DNA from: Bog-532 sp963732345
Lineage (GTDB): Bacteria > Actinomycetota > Actinomycetes > Streptosporangiales > Streptosporangiaceae
NCBI GenBank assembly: GCA_963732345.1
Contig: CAVSZI010000007.1
Location: 1 to 64,000 of the forward strand
DNA: 64,000 nucleotides
Direction: 5' to 3'
The translations under genes were made by a program, and so were the position numbers. A model generated the notes under the pieces. That model was not told the origin of the DNA. It searched no databases and saw only the letters and a list, made by a program, of their open reading frames with translations. Position 1 is the stretch's first letter, and each line of letters opens with the position of its first letter. Shown piece by piece: positions 15,725 through 23,536 of this stretch.

Positions 15725-16172
15725 CATCTGGGACGACGATCAACTGCTGACCGTGCTGAAGGACTCGCTGCAGGCCCATCGGGACGTCCCGGCGGAATTC
15801 ACCGAGGCCGGCCGGAACGCGTACGCCTGGCACAACATCGATGCCGAGCTGGCCCAGCTCACCTACGACTCGCTGCGGGACCGCGCTCCTTCGGCCAGCG
15901 TGCGGTCCGAGACCGCATCGATCCGCGCGCTCACCTTCACCTCGGACCATTTGACCATCGAGATGGAAGTCAACGAGGACTCGCTGCTGTGCCAGCTGGT
16001 GCCGACCGATGAGGCCACGATCGAGCTGCAGACCGGCGCCGGGGTCGTCGCCCGCATCGAGGTGGACGAGGTGGGCTGCTTCCCCATCCGCCCGATCCCG
16101 GCCATGCCTTTCCGTCTGCACTGCCGCACCACCCACGGCGCGACCGTCGTGACGGGGTGGATCACCCTCTGA
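15717..16172 (+). CDS. Small conserved protein of the sigma/subtilase/CHAT module
   Basis: A 151-residue soluble protein starting at GTG 15717, with AGGAGG at 15703-15708. The N-terminal half is helical and acidic (WDDDQLLTVLKDSL, WHNIDAELAQLTYDSL). The C-terminal half is predicted beta-rich (RALTFTSDHLTIEMEV, CQLVPTDEATIEL, RLHCRTTHGATVVTGW). There is no signal or membrane segment. No function is recognised. Tight coupling to the sigma factor makes an anti-sigma, adaptor or protease-substrate role reasonable, but that is inference. Confidence 0.65.
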   Translation: MPDIWDDDQLLTVLKDSLQAHRDVPAEFTEAGRNAYAWHNIDAELAQLTYDSLRDRAPSASVRSETASIRALTFTSDHLTIEMEVNEDSLLCQLVPTDEATIELQTGAGVVARIEVDEVGCFPIRPIPAMPFRLHCRTTHGATVVTGWITL

Positions 16173-16352
16173 GAGGCGCCTGTTCCGGGCCCGCGGAGCT
16201 CTGGAGGTAGCGGAGGACGGCCAGCACGCGCCGGTTGTCGTCGTGGTCCGGCAGGTCCAGCTTCCCGAAAATGTTGTTGATGTGCTTGCCGATGGCCTTG
16301 TCGGTCACGAAGAGTTTGGCCGCGATGGCGGCGTGATCGAGACCGGCCGCGC
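16162..16352 (-). pseudogene. LuxR-type response-regulator C-terminal remnant
   Basis: The minus strand reads AGLDHAAIAAKLFVTDKAIG, then KHINNIFGKLDLP and VLAVLRYL before TGA at 16162-16164. This is the tail of a LuxR/NarL helix-turn-helix. Nothing upstream (16353-16407) continues the gene: the receiver domain is missing and the sequence changes into the promoter of the next remnant. Confidence 0.7.
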
Positions 16353-16407
16353 GGAATACCCCTCCGGGGGCGGGATGTTCCGTGAATTAGTTGAACGGGG
16401 GACTTCA

Positions 16408-16803
16408 GTGACAGCGATCCTGGCGGCCCTGATCGCCGCGGTGCTCTACGGGACCGGTGCCGCGCTGCAGCAGCACCAGGCCGCCGCGGCGCCGGACACC
16501 CCGGCGGGACGCCCGTCCCTGCTGCTGCTGCTGATGCGCCGCCCGTGGTGGCTGCTGGGCATCGTGGGCGAGTTCAGCGGATTCGCCATCCACGCCGTCG
16601 CGCTGCGCTCCGGCCCGCTGGCGATCGTGCAGATGCGCCCGCCGCGAGCGCCGCGGGTCCGTTCGCTGGCCCGGCAGTTCCTGGCCGGAGCGTGCATCCC
16701 AGCCGCTGGGAACATCACCTTCTGGACCTTCCCGGTGTGGGACCGGCCCGACGCGCCGCAGCCGGTTCCCCGGCCTGCTGATCATCGCGTCGCGTGCCAC
16801 TAG
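16408..16803 (+). pseudogene. DMT/EamA-type transporter remnant
   Basis: From GTG 16408 the product begins like a multidrug/metabolite transporter: two hydrophobic helices (AILAALIAAVLYGTGAALQQ, WWLLGIVGEFSGFAIHAVAL) and the family phrase SGPLAIVQM. It then drifts into a Pro/Arg-rich frame and stops after ~131 residues, whereas the family has about 280 residues and 8-10 helices. It is truncated or frameshifted after residue 75. Confidence 0.55.
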
Positions 16804-16890
16804 ATGGCCGAACGGGCCCGAACGGGCCCGGCTGGGAGCATGCCCGCGGTCCGGGCCGCGACCACCCGGTCCGAGCCGGGTCGCGCCGCC

Positions 16891-16992
16891 GATTCAGGCG
16901 GCTCAGTGATTCAGGCGGCTCAGTGATTCAGGCGGCTCAGTGATTCAGGCGGCTCAGTGATTAAGGCGGCTCAGTGATTCAGGCGGCTCAGT
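16891..16992. repeat. Six-copy 17-bp tandem repeat
   Basis: The unit GATTCAGGCGGCTCAGT is repeated without spacers at 16891, 16908, 16925, 16942, 16959 (one change, GATTA) and 16976. The last copy contains the TGA (16988-16990) of the minus-strand gene. Every copy carries the same TGA-generating bases, so the array could have spread from the gene's 3' end. Confidence 0.95.
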
Positions 16993-17878
16993 TAGGGTTC
17001 ACGGTCTCGCCGGCCCGCGCCGTGGGGTAGGAGTGGTTCGGCAGGCCGTACCACGGGTCCTCGGCGCGCCGGCGGTGCGGCGTCCGGCCCCGGCCGGAAC
17101 GGCCTGGTGCGTCGACCACACCAAGTACGACGGCGGCCATGCCGAGCATGGCGACCAGCGGGACGGCCACCGCGATGAAGTCGGCGGATGTGAAGCTGCC
17201 CAGGGTGACCAGGGCGCCGGCCAGCCCGACGACCAGGACCGCGACGACGACCAGTGGCCATCCCTGCAGGAACAGCTGCAGGGTGAAGGGCGGCGCCGGG
17301 GCGGTCACGCCCTCCTCCGCGGTGACAACCTTGGTGGCCCGGCGCTCGGCCAGTCCCTTGCGGACCCGTACGATCACCGTCAGGTTGCCCGGCTGGTCCG
17401 CGGTCAGCAGCAGTTCGTCGGGATAGGCCGGGTCGGGAGCCTGCGACACCGAGCCGCCGCCCACCGCCCAGGACACCACCGTGCCGCCGCCCGAGAGCCG
17501 CGCGCGGTAGTGGGCCTGCTCACCGATCAGTACCGTGTCCGGCCCGTCGATCGCCACCGGCGACGCCGGCCCGGGCCCGGCGGGCCCCGCGACCCCGCCG
17601 GGCCCGGCGCCTCCCGCGGGGCCCGCGACCTCGTCCAGGTCGACCTCGGGATGGCCGGTCCCGTTCACCCCGTAATCCGGCAAGCCCGCGCCCGCGGTCG
17701 TGTCCAGGTCCGCCGTCACGGCGGCCTGACGGCGGGCCAGCAGTTCCGCCAGCCGGAACTGGCGCACGTGCACGTTCCAGGCCATGGCGACCACCATGCC
17801 GGCGAGGCCCGCGGCCACCAGCCCGAGGAGGGCGGCGACCACCGGGTGCCCCGCACCGGCGGTTACGGCTCCAACCAT
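16988..17878 (-). CDS. Membrane protein with an Ig/PKD-like insert
   Basis: A 296-residue protein of unknown function. Helix 1 is near the N-terminus (residues ~13-33); then comes a Pro/Gly/Ala-rich linker and a beta-sandwich-like stretch (VAIDGPDTVLIGEQAHYRA, LTVIVRVRKGLAERRATKV) that resembles PKD/Ig-like folds. Two further helices lie at ~205-230 and ~235-260, followed by an Arg-rich tail. The start is ATG 17878 in front of an AT-richer intergenic region. No conserved neighbour gives a role. Confidence 0.7.
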   Translation of the reverse strand: MVGAVTAGAGHPVVAALLGLVAAGLAGMVVAMAWNVHVRQFRLAELLARRQAAVTADLDTTAGAGLPDYGVNGTGHPEVDLDEVAGPAGGAGPGGVAGPAGPGPASPVAIDGPDTVLIGEQAHYRARLSGGGTVVSWAVGGGSVSQAPDPAYPDELLLTADQPGNLTVIVRVRKGLAERRATKVVTAEEGVTAPAPPFTLQLFLQGWPLVVVAVLVVGLAGALVTLGSFTSADFIAVAVPLVAMLGMAAVVLGVVDAPGRSGRGRTPHRRRAEDPWYGLPNHSYPTARAGETVNPN

Positions 17879-18190
17879 GGCGTCTCCTGACGGGTAGCTT
17901 TCAATCCCAGTGTATGCACTGCTCTTAGGATATATTCAAACACATGATCGATTGATCTAAAACCCGTCCCCGTCCTTCGATAAAACATATTACCGATCGG
18001 CCGGGCGGTTCGGCCGCGCCAGTCGGGCCCTTGGGTCCCTGTACTTGAAAGCGGAACGTATCATCGAGGCGCATCGCCGGATGTGGCCCGGGAAGCTCCC
18101 CTCGTTAGTTAGCCGCCCGCGTACTCGGTCTCGCCGGTCAGCCTCGTAGCCTGGCCTCTCAGCTCAACCGAGAATCCCGCACGGAGGCAG
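17879..18190. promoter_or_regulatory. Divergent, AT-richer intergenic region
   Basis: This lies between the membrane protein gene (minus) and the MFS gene (plus). Around 17925-17990 it is unusually A/T-rich for this genome and contains the near-palindrome GATCGATTGATC at 17947-17958. It probably carries promoters for both genes; no RNA gene is recognised. Confidence 0.4.
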
Positions 18191-19450
18191 GTGGCGTCGG
18201 GTGTCGTTGTGGCGATGAGGACCGGACGCGGCCTGGACGTGCTGAGCCTGGGGAGCTTCGCCGTGCTGGGCCTGCCCGATGGGATGCTGGGCACCGCCTG
18301 GCCGTCCATGCGCCAGAGCTTCGGGGCGCCGATCGCCGACCTGGGGCTGATTCTCCTGGTCATCACGGTCGGCTCGGTCGTGGTCAGCGCCTTTGTCGGT
18401 ACCCTGATCCGCCGGTTCGGCGTGCCCGTGCTGCTCGCCTTGTCCGGCGCCTGCGCCGCGCTGGGTGCGACAGGGTTCGCGCTGGCGCCGGGCATGTGGC
18501 TGGTGTTCCTCGTCTCGATCCTGCTCGGTGCGGCCGCCGGGATGATGGACGGGGGACTGAATACCGCCATCGGCCTGTCCGGGCGGCCTCGGCTGCTTAA
18601 CCTCCTGCACGCCGCGTACGGGGTGGGGACGACGATCGGGCCGCTGCTCGTCACCGCGGCCGTTGTGCTGTCGTCCTGGCGTCCCGCCTACGTTGCCCTC
18701 GTCCTCCTGGACCTGGTCATCGCGGTCTCGTGGCTGGTGCAGCGGCGGCACGAGCGGGCGCGGCCCGCGCCGGGACCGGGCCCGGCCGTGGCCGCGGGCG
18801 GCCCGGATGGCGCGGGCGGCCCGGCCGCGGTACCCCCGCACCCAAGCGACGGGTGGTCCCGGCGCCGGTCGTCGTTCGTGGTCGCGGCCGGGATGGCGAT
18901 CTTCTTCCTCTACACCGGCGTCGAGGTGGCAGCCGGCCAGTGGGAGGCGAGTTTCTGCCGCGGGCATCTGGGCCTGTCCGCCTCGGCCGCCGGGATCGCC
19001 ACATTCGGTTTCTGGGGCGCCCTGACCGGCGCCCGGATCGTGCTGGCGCTGCTGCCCCGGCCCCTGCCGCCGTCCACGGTCGTCTGGTGGGGGAGCGGGG
19101 GCGCCGTCGTGGCCACGGCGGTGATCTGGTGGCAGCCGGGCACGCCCGCAACATTGGCCGCTTTCTCGGTGCTCGGAGTCGCGCTCGCCGGGGTGTTCCC
19201 GGCCCTGATCGCGCTGACCCCGAACCGGATCGGCCGGGGCCGCGCCCAGCACGTCATCGCCTGGCAGGTCGGCGCGGCGGCGGCCGGCGGATCTGGTCTT
19301 TCGGCGCTCATCGGGCTGCTGATCGGCTTCGCCGGGCTGAGCGTCCTCGGCCCGTCTCTGACCGTCCTGGCGGTCCTGCTGGCCAGCGGCATCATCGTCC
19401 TCGAACGCGTCGCTCCCATGCCGGTGGCCGCACCGCAGTTACTGTGCTGA
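18191..19450 (+). CDS. MFS transporter
   Basis: A 419-residue major-facilitator permease with about 12 hydrophobic helices and a Pro/Ala/Gly-rich cytoplasmic loop near residues 190-220 separating the two halves. Motifs LGLPDGMLGTAWPSMR in helix 1 and AAYGVGTTIGPLLV recall the FucP-like/sugar-MFS group. The substrate cannot be told. GTG 18191 has GGAGG at 18183-18187; later GTG/ATG codons at 18209 and 18215 are alternatives. It stands alone, ending convergently with the hydrolase gene at 19548. Confidence 0.82.
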   Translation: MASGVVVAMRTGRGLDVLSLGSFAVLGLPDGMLGTAWPSMRQSFGAPIADLGLILLVITVGSVVVSAFVGTLIRRFGVPVLLALSGACAALGATGFALAPGMWLVFLVSILLGAAAGMMDGGLNTAIGLSGRPRLLNLLHAAYGVGTTIGPLLVTAAVVLSSWRPAYVALVLLDLVIAVSWLVQRRHERARPAPGPGPAVAAGGPDGAGGPAAVPPHPSDGWSRRRSSFVVAAGMAIFFLYTGVEVAAGQWEASFCRGHLGLSASAAGIATFGFWGALTGARIVLALLPRPLPPSTVVWWGSGGAVVATAVIWWQPGTPATLAAFSVLGVALAGVFPALIALTPNRIGRGRAQHVIAWQVGAAAAGGSGLSALIGLLIGFAGLSVLGPSLTVLAVLLASGIIVLERVAPMPVAAPQLLC

Positions 19451-19547
19451 ACCTACGGACAGAACCACTAGCTCCCCTCACCGGGCCCGGTCAGGTCGAT
19501 GCAGGCGACAGCGACGTCGTGCCAGGCAACCCGAGCCCCGAGGCGGG

Positions 19548-20309
19548 TTACGGGGCGTCGGCGAGCCAAGCGGCGATCGCCTTGCCCAGGTCGGGCTGGG
19601 CGACGGCGCTCATGTGGTTGCCGGGCACCCGGGCGGCCTGGCCGCGGGGGAGGGCGGCGGCCAGGGCCTCGGCCGGGCCGTTGTCGTCGTCCTCGGTTCC
19701 GGCCAGCACCAGGACCGGCACGTCGATCTTCGCGAGCTTCTCGCGGGGCGTGTCGACGTTGGCGTCCAGCAGGTGCAGGACCGCGTACGGGTCGGTGCCG
19801 GTGCTCTTCAGGAAGAGCTCGGCTTTCCCCTCGGGGGAGCGGCGCTCGAACGTGCCGAGGTTCTCCAGGATGTGGCGGAAATGGTCGTTCCGGCCGGTCG
19901 CGTACAGCACCCCGTCCAGTCCCATCCCCGCCACCACGGCCCGGTCCGGCGTCGCGTCGCGGGCCAGCATCCGCAGCACGGTCCGGCCGCCCAGCGAGTA
20001 GCCGCCCAGGTCATAGTCGGTGAGCCCGAGCTCAGCGAGAAGCGCGAACCCGTCGTCCGCCAGCACGTCCGGTGGATAGGCGGCCGGGTCGTGCGGCCTG
20101 GCGCTCTCACCGTGGCCGCGCAGGTCCGGCATGATGACGCGGAACCCGCGGTCCGCGATCGCCGCGGCGTGACCGTACTTGACCCAGTTGACGGATCCGT
20201 TGGAGAAGTAGCCGTGGATCAGCACCACCGGCCGGCCCCGGCCCGTCTCGCGGTAGGCGAGCTGAGCGCCGTCACGGCCGCGGAAGTACCGCACCGGAAG
20301 ATCAATCAT
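19548..20309 (-). CDS. Alpha/beta-fold hydrolase
   Basis: A 253-residue cytoplasmic alpha/beta hydrolase. The oxyanion region is LIHGYFSNGS, the nucleophile elbow GGYSLGGRTV, the acid probably in LAGTEDDDNGP, and the catalytic His in PGNHMSAV. This is a typical esterase/epoxide-hydrolase-like chain with no lid insertion large enough to identify a substrate. ATG 20309 is used. An IS200/IS605-like end lies just upstream at 20346, between this gene and the pyruvate dehydrogenase operon. Confidence 0.82.
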   Translation of the reverse strand: MIDLPVRYFRGRDGAQLAYRETGRGRPVVLIHGYFSNGSVNWVKYGHAAAIADRGFRVIMPDLRGHGESARPHDPAAYPPDVLADDGFALLAELGLTDYDLGGYSLGGRTVLRMLARDATPDRAVVAGMGLDGVLYATGRNDHFRHILENLGTFERRSPEGKAELFLKSTGTDPYAVLHLLDANVDTPREKLAKIDVPVLVLAGTEDDDNGPAEALAAALPRGQAARVPGNHMSAVAQPDLGKAIAAWLADAP

Positions 20310-20345
20310 TTGCTATGGTTCGCATCGTCAGCCTTTCTGCAGGAG

Positions 20346-20376
20346 TCCTCGTCCTTCAGGGCGAGGAGGACGTCAA
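20346..20376 (+). mobile_element. Orphan IS200/IS605-type right-end hairpin
   Basis: TCCTCGTCC (20346-20354), TTCA loop, GGGCGAGGA (20359-20367), then GGACGTCAA ending at 20376. The core CGTCCTTCAGGGCG is identical over 14 nt to the right end of the tnpB element at 28258-28271, and the GTCAA terminus matches too. No transposase gene adjoins it, so it is a relic or mini-element. On the minus strand it could also act as a terminator for the pdh operon. Confidence 0.6.
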
Positions 20377-20436
20377 GCTCCTAGTCTCCCGGACCGACCG
20401 GACCGGCGCGCACGCCGCCGAATCCGGCCACCCGCG

Positions 20437-22197
20437 CTACCCCTTCGGAGCGGCCTTCTTCCTGGGCAGGTACAGGTCGGTGATGGTGCCCTCGAACGCC
20501 TCGGCCGAGAACCCGACCGTCTCCGACAGCGTGGGGTGCGGGTGGATGGTGAGCGCGATGTCGGCGGCGTCCGCGCCCATCTCGATCGCGTGCGCGGCCT
20601 CGGCGATGAGCTCACCGGCGTTCAGCCCCACCAGGCCGGCGCCGATCAGCCGCTCAGTGGCCGGGTCGAACAGCAGCTTGGTGACGCCCTCGTCCCGGCC
20701 CAGCGACAGGGCCCGGCCGCTGGCCGCCCACGGGAACACGCCCTTGCCGTACGGCACCCCCGCCGACTTGGCCTCCGTTTCGGTCACCCCGGCCCAGGCC
20801 ACCTCGGGATCGGTGTAAGCCACCGACGGAATCACCTTCGCGTCGAAGTAGCTCCGCTGCCCGGCAGCCACCTCCGCGGCGACCCGGCCCTCGTGGGTGG
20901 CCTTGTGCGCGAGCATCGGCGGCCCGACGACGTCCCCGATCGCGAAGATGTGCGGCACGTTGGTCCGCTGCTGCTTGTCGACGGGAATGTACCCCCGCTC
21001 GTCGACGAGGACGCCGGCGTTCTCCGCGCCGACGAGCCGCCCGTTCGGGACGCGGCCGACAGCCACGAGGACCTGGTCGAATACATCGTGGTCCGGGGCG
21101 TCCGGGCCGTCGAAGCTGACCTGGACCCCGCCTGCGTCCGCGTCCGTGCCCGCGCGCACTTCGGCCCCGGTCACCCTGGTCGAGAGGTAGATGTTCTCGT
21201 ACCGGCCCCGGATGTGCTTGGCCAGCGGGGCGACGATGTCCCGGTCGGCGCCCGGAATGAGCTGGTCCATCAGCTCGACCACGGTGACCCGCGCGCCGAG
21301 CTCGTGGTAGACCGTTGCCATCTCCAGCCCGATGATCCCGCCCCCGATGACCAGCAGGCGACGGGGGACCGACGCCAGGTCGAGCGCCCCCGTCGAGTCG
21401 AGCACCCGGCGGTCATCGTTCGGCATAAACGGCAGCCGGACCGCGGACGAGCCGGCCGCGATGATGGCGCGGTCGAAGCTGACCGTGGTGACGCTGCCGT
21501 CGTCGGCGGTGACCTCGGCCAGGTTCGGCGAGACGAACCGGCCGGTGCCGCGCAGGGTGATGACCTTGCGCTGCCGCGCCAGCCCGGCCAGGCCGCCGGT
21601 CAGGCGTGAGACGACCCCGTCCTTCCAGCCGCGCAGTGCGTCCAGGTCGATGTCCGGATCTCCGAAACGGACCCCGCGCGCAGCCATCTCCCGCGTTTCC
21701 GCGACCACCCGCGCGGCGTGCAGCAGCGCCTTGGACGGAATGCAGCCCACGTTGAGGCACACGCCGCCCAGGGCCGGCCGCTGGTCGGCCAGGACCACCG
21801 ACTGGCCCAGGTCGGCGGCGCGGAACGCGGCCGTGTACCCGCCGGGCCCGGCGCCGAGCACGAGCACCTCCGCGTGCACGTCGCCGGGCGCCCCGCGAGT
21901 GGCGGCCCGCGGCCGTTCGGCCGGAGCGGCGGTGGGTGGGGGCGGTTCGGTGAGCTTCTGCCCGGTCTCCAGATCGGCGATGGGGTGACCGGCGGAGACC
22001 GCGTCGCCCACGGCCACCCGGACCGCGATGATCGTCCCGGCGGCGGGGGCGGGGATGTCCATGGTGGCCTTATCCGATTCCAGCGTGATCAGCGGGTCCT
22101 CGGCGGCCACGGTGTCGCCGGGGGCGACGTGGATCTCGATGACGGGGACGTCGGCGAAGTTCCCGATGTCGGGGATACGGACCTCAATGTCAGCCAT
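20437..22197 (-). CDS. lpdA: Dihydrolipoyl dehydrogenase with N-terminal lipoyl domain (E3 of pyruvate dehydrogenase)
   Basis: A 586-residue E3 flavoenzyme that reoxidises dihydrolipoamide with NAD+. Residues 1-80 are a lipoyl domain (ESDKATMDIP, lipoyl-Lys near residue 44). The FAD-binding GAGPGGYTAAF follows near residue 125, the redox disulfide is in GGVCLNVGCIPSK, the NAD site is GGGIIGLEMA, and the His-Glu pair is in HPHPTLSE. ATG 22197 is chosen because the open frame upstream belongs to the E2 region. It is the last gene of aceE-E2-lpdA, 8 nt after the E2 stop. A lipoyl-bearing E3 is typical of some proteobacterial complexes. Confidence 0.93.
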   Translation of the reverse strand: MADIEVRIPDIGNFADVPVIEIHVAPGDTVAAEDPLITLESDKATMDIPAPAAGTIIAVRVAVGDAVSAGHPIADLETGQKLTEPPPPTAAPAERPRAATRGAPGDVHAEVLVLGAGPGGYTAAFRAADLGQSVVLADQRPALGGVCLNVGCIPSKALLHAARVVAETREMAARGVRFGDPDIDLDALRGWKDGVVSRLTGGLAGLARQRKVITLRGTGRFVSPNLAEVTADDGSVTTVSFDRAIIAAGSSAVRLPFMPNDDRRVLDSTGALDLASVPRRLLVIGGGIIGLEMATVYHELGARVTVVELMDQLIPGADRDIVAPLAKHIRGRYENIYLSTRVTGAEVRAGTDADAGGVQVSFDGPDAPDHDVFDQVLVAVGRVPNGRLVGAENAGVLVDERGYIPVDKQQRTNVPHIFAIGDVVGPPMLAHKATHEGRVAAEVAAGQRSYFDAKVIPSVAYTDPEVAWAGVTETEAKSAGVPYGKGVFPWAASGRALSLGRDEGVTKLLFDPATERLIGAGLVGLNAGELIAEAAHAIEMGADAADIALTIHPHPTLSETVGFSAEAFEGTITDLYLPRKKAAPKG

Positions 22198-22205
22198 GGC
22201 GTTCC

Positions 22206-23522
22206 CTAGAGGATGAGGCGGCGCGGATCTTCGAGTACATGAGCTAGATGCGATGCGAACCTGGCCGCGAGCGCGCCGTCGATGACGCGGTGGTCGTAGG
22301 AGAGGGACAGCGGCAGCATCAGCCGCGGGATGAACTGCTCGCCGTTCCACACCGGTTTGGTGGCCGAACGGACCACGCCGAGGATCGCCACCTCGGGAGC
22401 GTTCACGATCGGGGTGAAGGCGACGCCGCCGATGCCGCCCAGGCTGGAGATCGTGAACGTGCCGCCCTGCAGGTCAGCCATCGCCAGCTTGCCATCGCGG
22501 GCCCGGGCCGAGACCGCGCCCAGTTCCTGGCTCAGCTCGATGATGCCCTTGCGGTCCACATCCCTGATCACCGGGACGACCAGGCCATCGGGGGTGTCCA
22601 CGGCCACTCCGAGGTGGTAGTAGCCCTTCACGATCAGGCTGTCCTTCTCCGGCGACAGCGAGCTGTTGAACTCCGGGAACTTCTTGAGCCCGGAGACCGA
22701 CGCCTTCAGCAGGAAGGCGAGCAGGGTCACCCGGTAGCCGTCGGGCCGCGCGGCGGCATCGAGTTCCCGGCGGTAGGCGTCCAGTACCGTGATGTCCGCC
22801 TCGTCGTGGTGCGTCACGTGCGGCACGTTCAGCCACGACCGATGCAGGTGCGGCCCGGCTAGTTTCTTGATGCGGGACAGGGGGCGCGTCTCAACCGGCC
22901 CGAACTGGGCGAAGTCCTGCGCGGGGATCTCCGGGATACCGGCCCCGGCCGGCGCCGCGGCGGACGGGCCCGCCGGGGACGGCCCGCGCAGGTACGCGAG
23001 CAGATCGTCCTTGGTGATCCGTCCCTTGGGCCCGCTGCCGGCCACCGCGGTCAGGTCCACGCCGAGCTCGCGCGCGGTCCGGCGCACGCTGGGGCTGGCG
23101 TGCACCCCGGCGAAGTCAGCGGCCTGGCTGGACTGTTCCCCGGCCTGAACCGGAACCGCCGCCCGCGCGTCGGGACGTGGCGTCACGGCGGTCTCCGGCG
23201 CCCGGGCCGGAGGCGGAGCGGACCCGGCCACGTCCGGCTCCTGCTGCTCTACCAGCGTCGGCGGGGGCGTGACCGCTCCGTCCCCGGCGGCGATGGTCAG
23301 GATCACCGATCCCGTGCTGACCTCGTCGCCGATCTTGACCGGGATCTCCACCACCTGGCCGGCCAGCGGGGCTGGTATGTCCATCGTGGCCTTGTCGGAC
23401 TCCAGCGTGACGAGCGGGTCTTCCTCGTTGACCTGATCACCCACCTTCACGTGCAGCTCGATGATCGGCACGTTCTCGAATGCGCCAATGTCGGGCACGC
23501 GAACCTCGGTCGCTGTTGCCAT
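22206..23522 (-). CDS. aceF: Dihydrolipoyl acetyltransferase (E2 of pyruvate dehydrogenase)
   Basis: A 438-residue E2. The single N-terminal lipoyl domain (ESDKATMDIP) is followed by a Pro/Ala linker, a peripheral-subunit-binding domain near residues 145-185 (ASPSVRRTARELGVDLTAV), and the catalytic acetyltransferase domain ending in SYDHRVIDGA with its active-site His. It transfers acetyl from E1-bound TPP to CoA. It is co-transcribed with aceE (14 nt upstream) and lpdA. The presence of a dedicated E2 is notable, since many actinobacteria share SucB-type E2 between PDH and ODH. Confidence 0.93.
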   Translation of the reverse strand: MATATEVRVPDIGAFENVPIIELHVKVGDQVNEEDPLVTLESDKATMDIPAPLAGQVVEIPVKIGDEVSTGSVILTIAAGDGAVTPPPTLVEQQEPDVAGSAPPPARAPETAVTPRPDARAAVPVQAGEQSSQAADFAGVHASPSVRRTARELGVDLTAVAGSGPKGRITKDDLLAYLRGPSPAGPSAAAPAGAGIPEIPAQDFAQFGPVETRPLSRIKKLAGPHLHRSWLNVPHVTHHDEADITVLDAYRRELDAAARPDGYRVTLLAFLLKASVSGLKKFPEFNSSLSPEKDSLIVKGYYHLGVAVDTPDGLVVPVIRDVDRKGIIELSQELGAVSARARDGKLAMADLQGGTFTISSLGGIGGVAFTPIVNAPEVAILGVVRSATKPVWNGEQFIPRLMLPLSLSYDHRVIDGALAARFASHLAHVLEDPRRLIL

Positions 23523-23536
23523 CGTGGACCCCTTCG

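Noticed and set aside
13697..15727. 676-residue open frame opposite the subtilase and sigma genes
   Set aside because: Its length comes from GC-rich codons on the other strand; the forward genes have active sites and ribosome-binding sites.
16891..16992. CRISPR-like repeats
   Set aside because: The 17-bp units are contiguous with no spacers; no cas gene is nearby.
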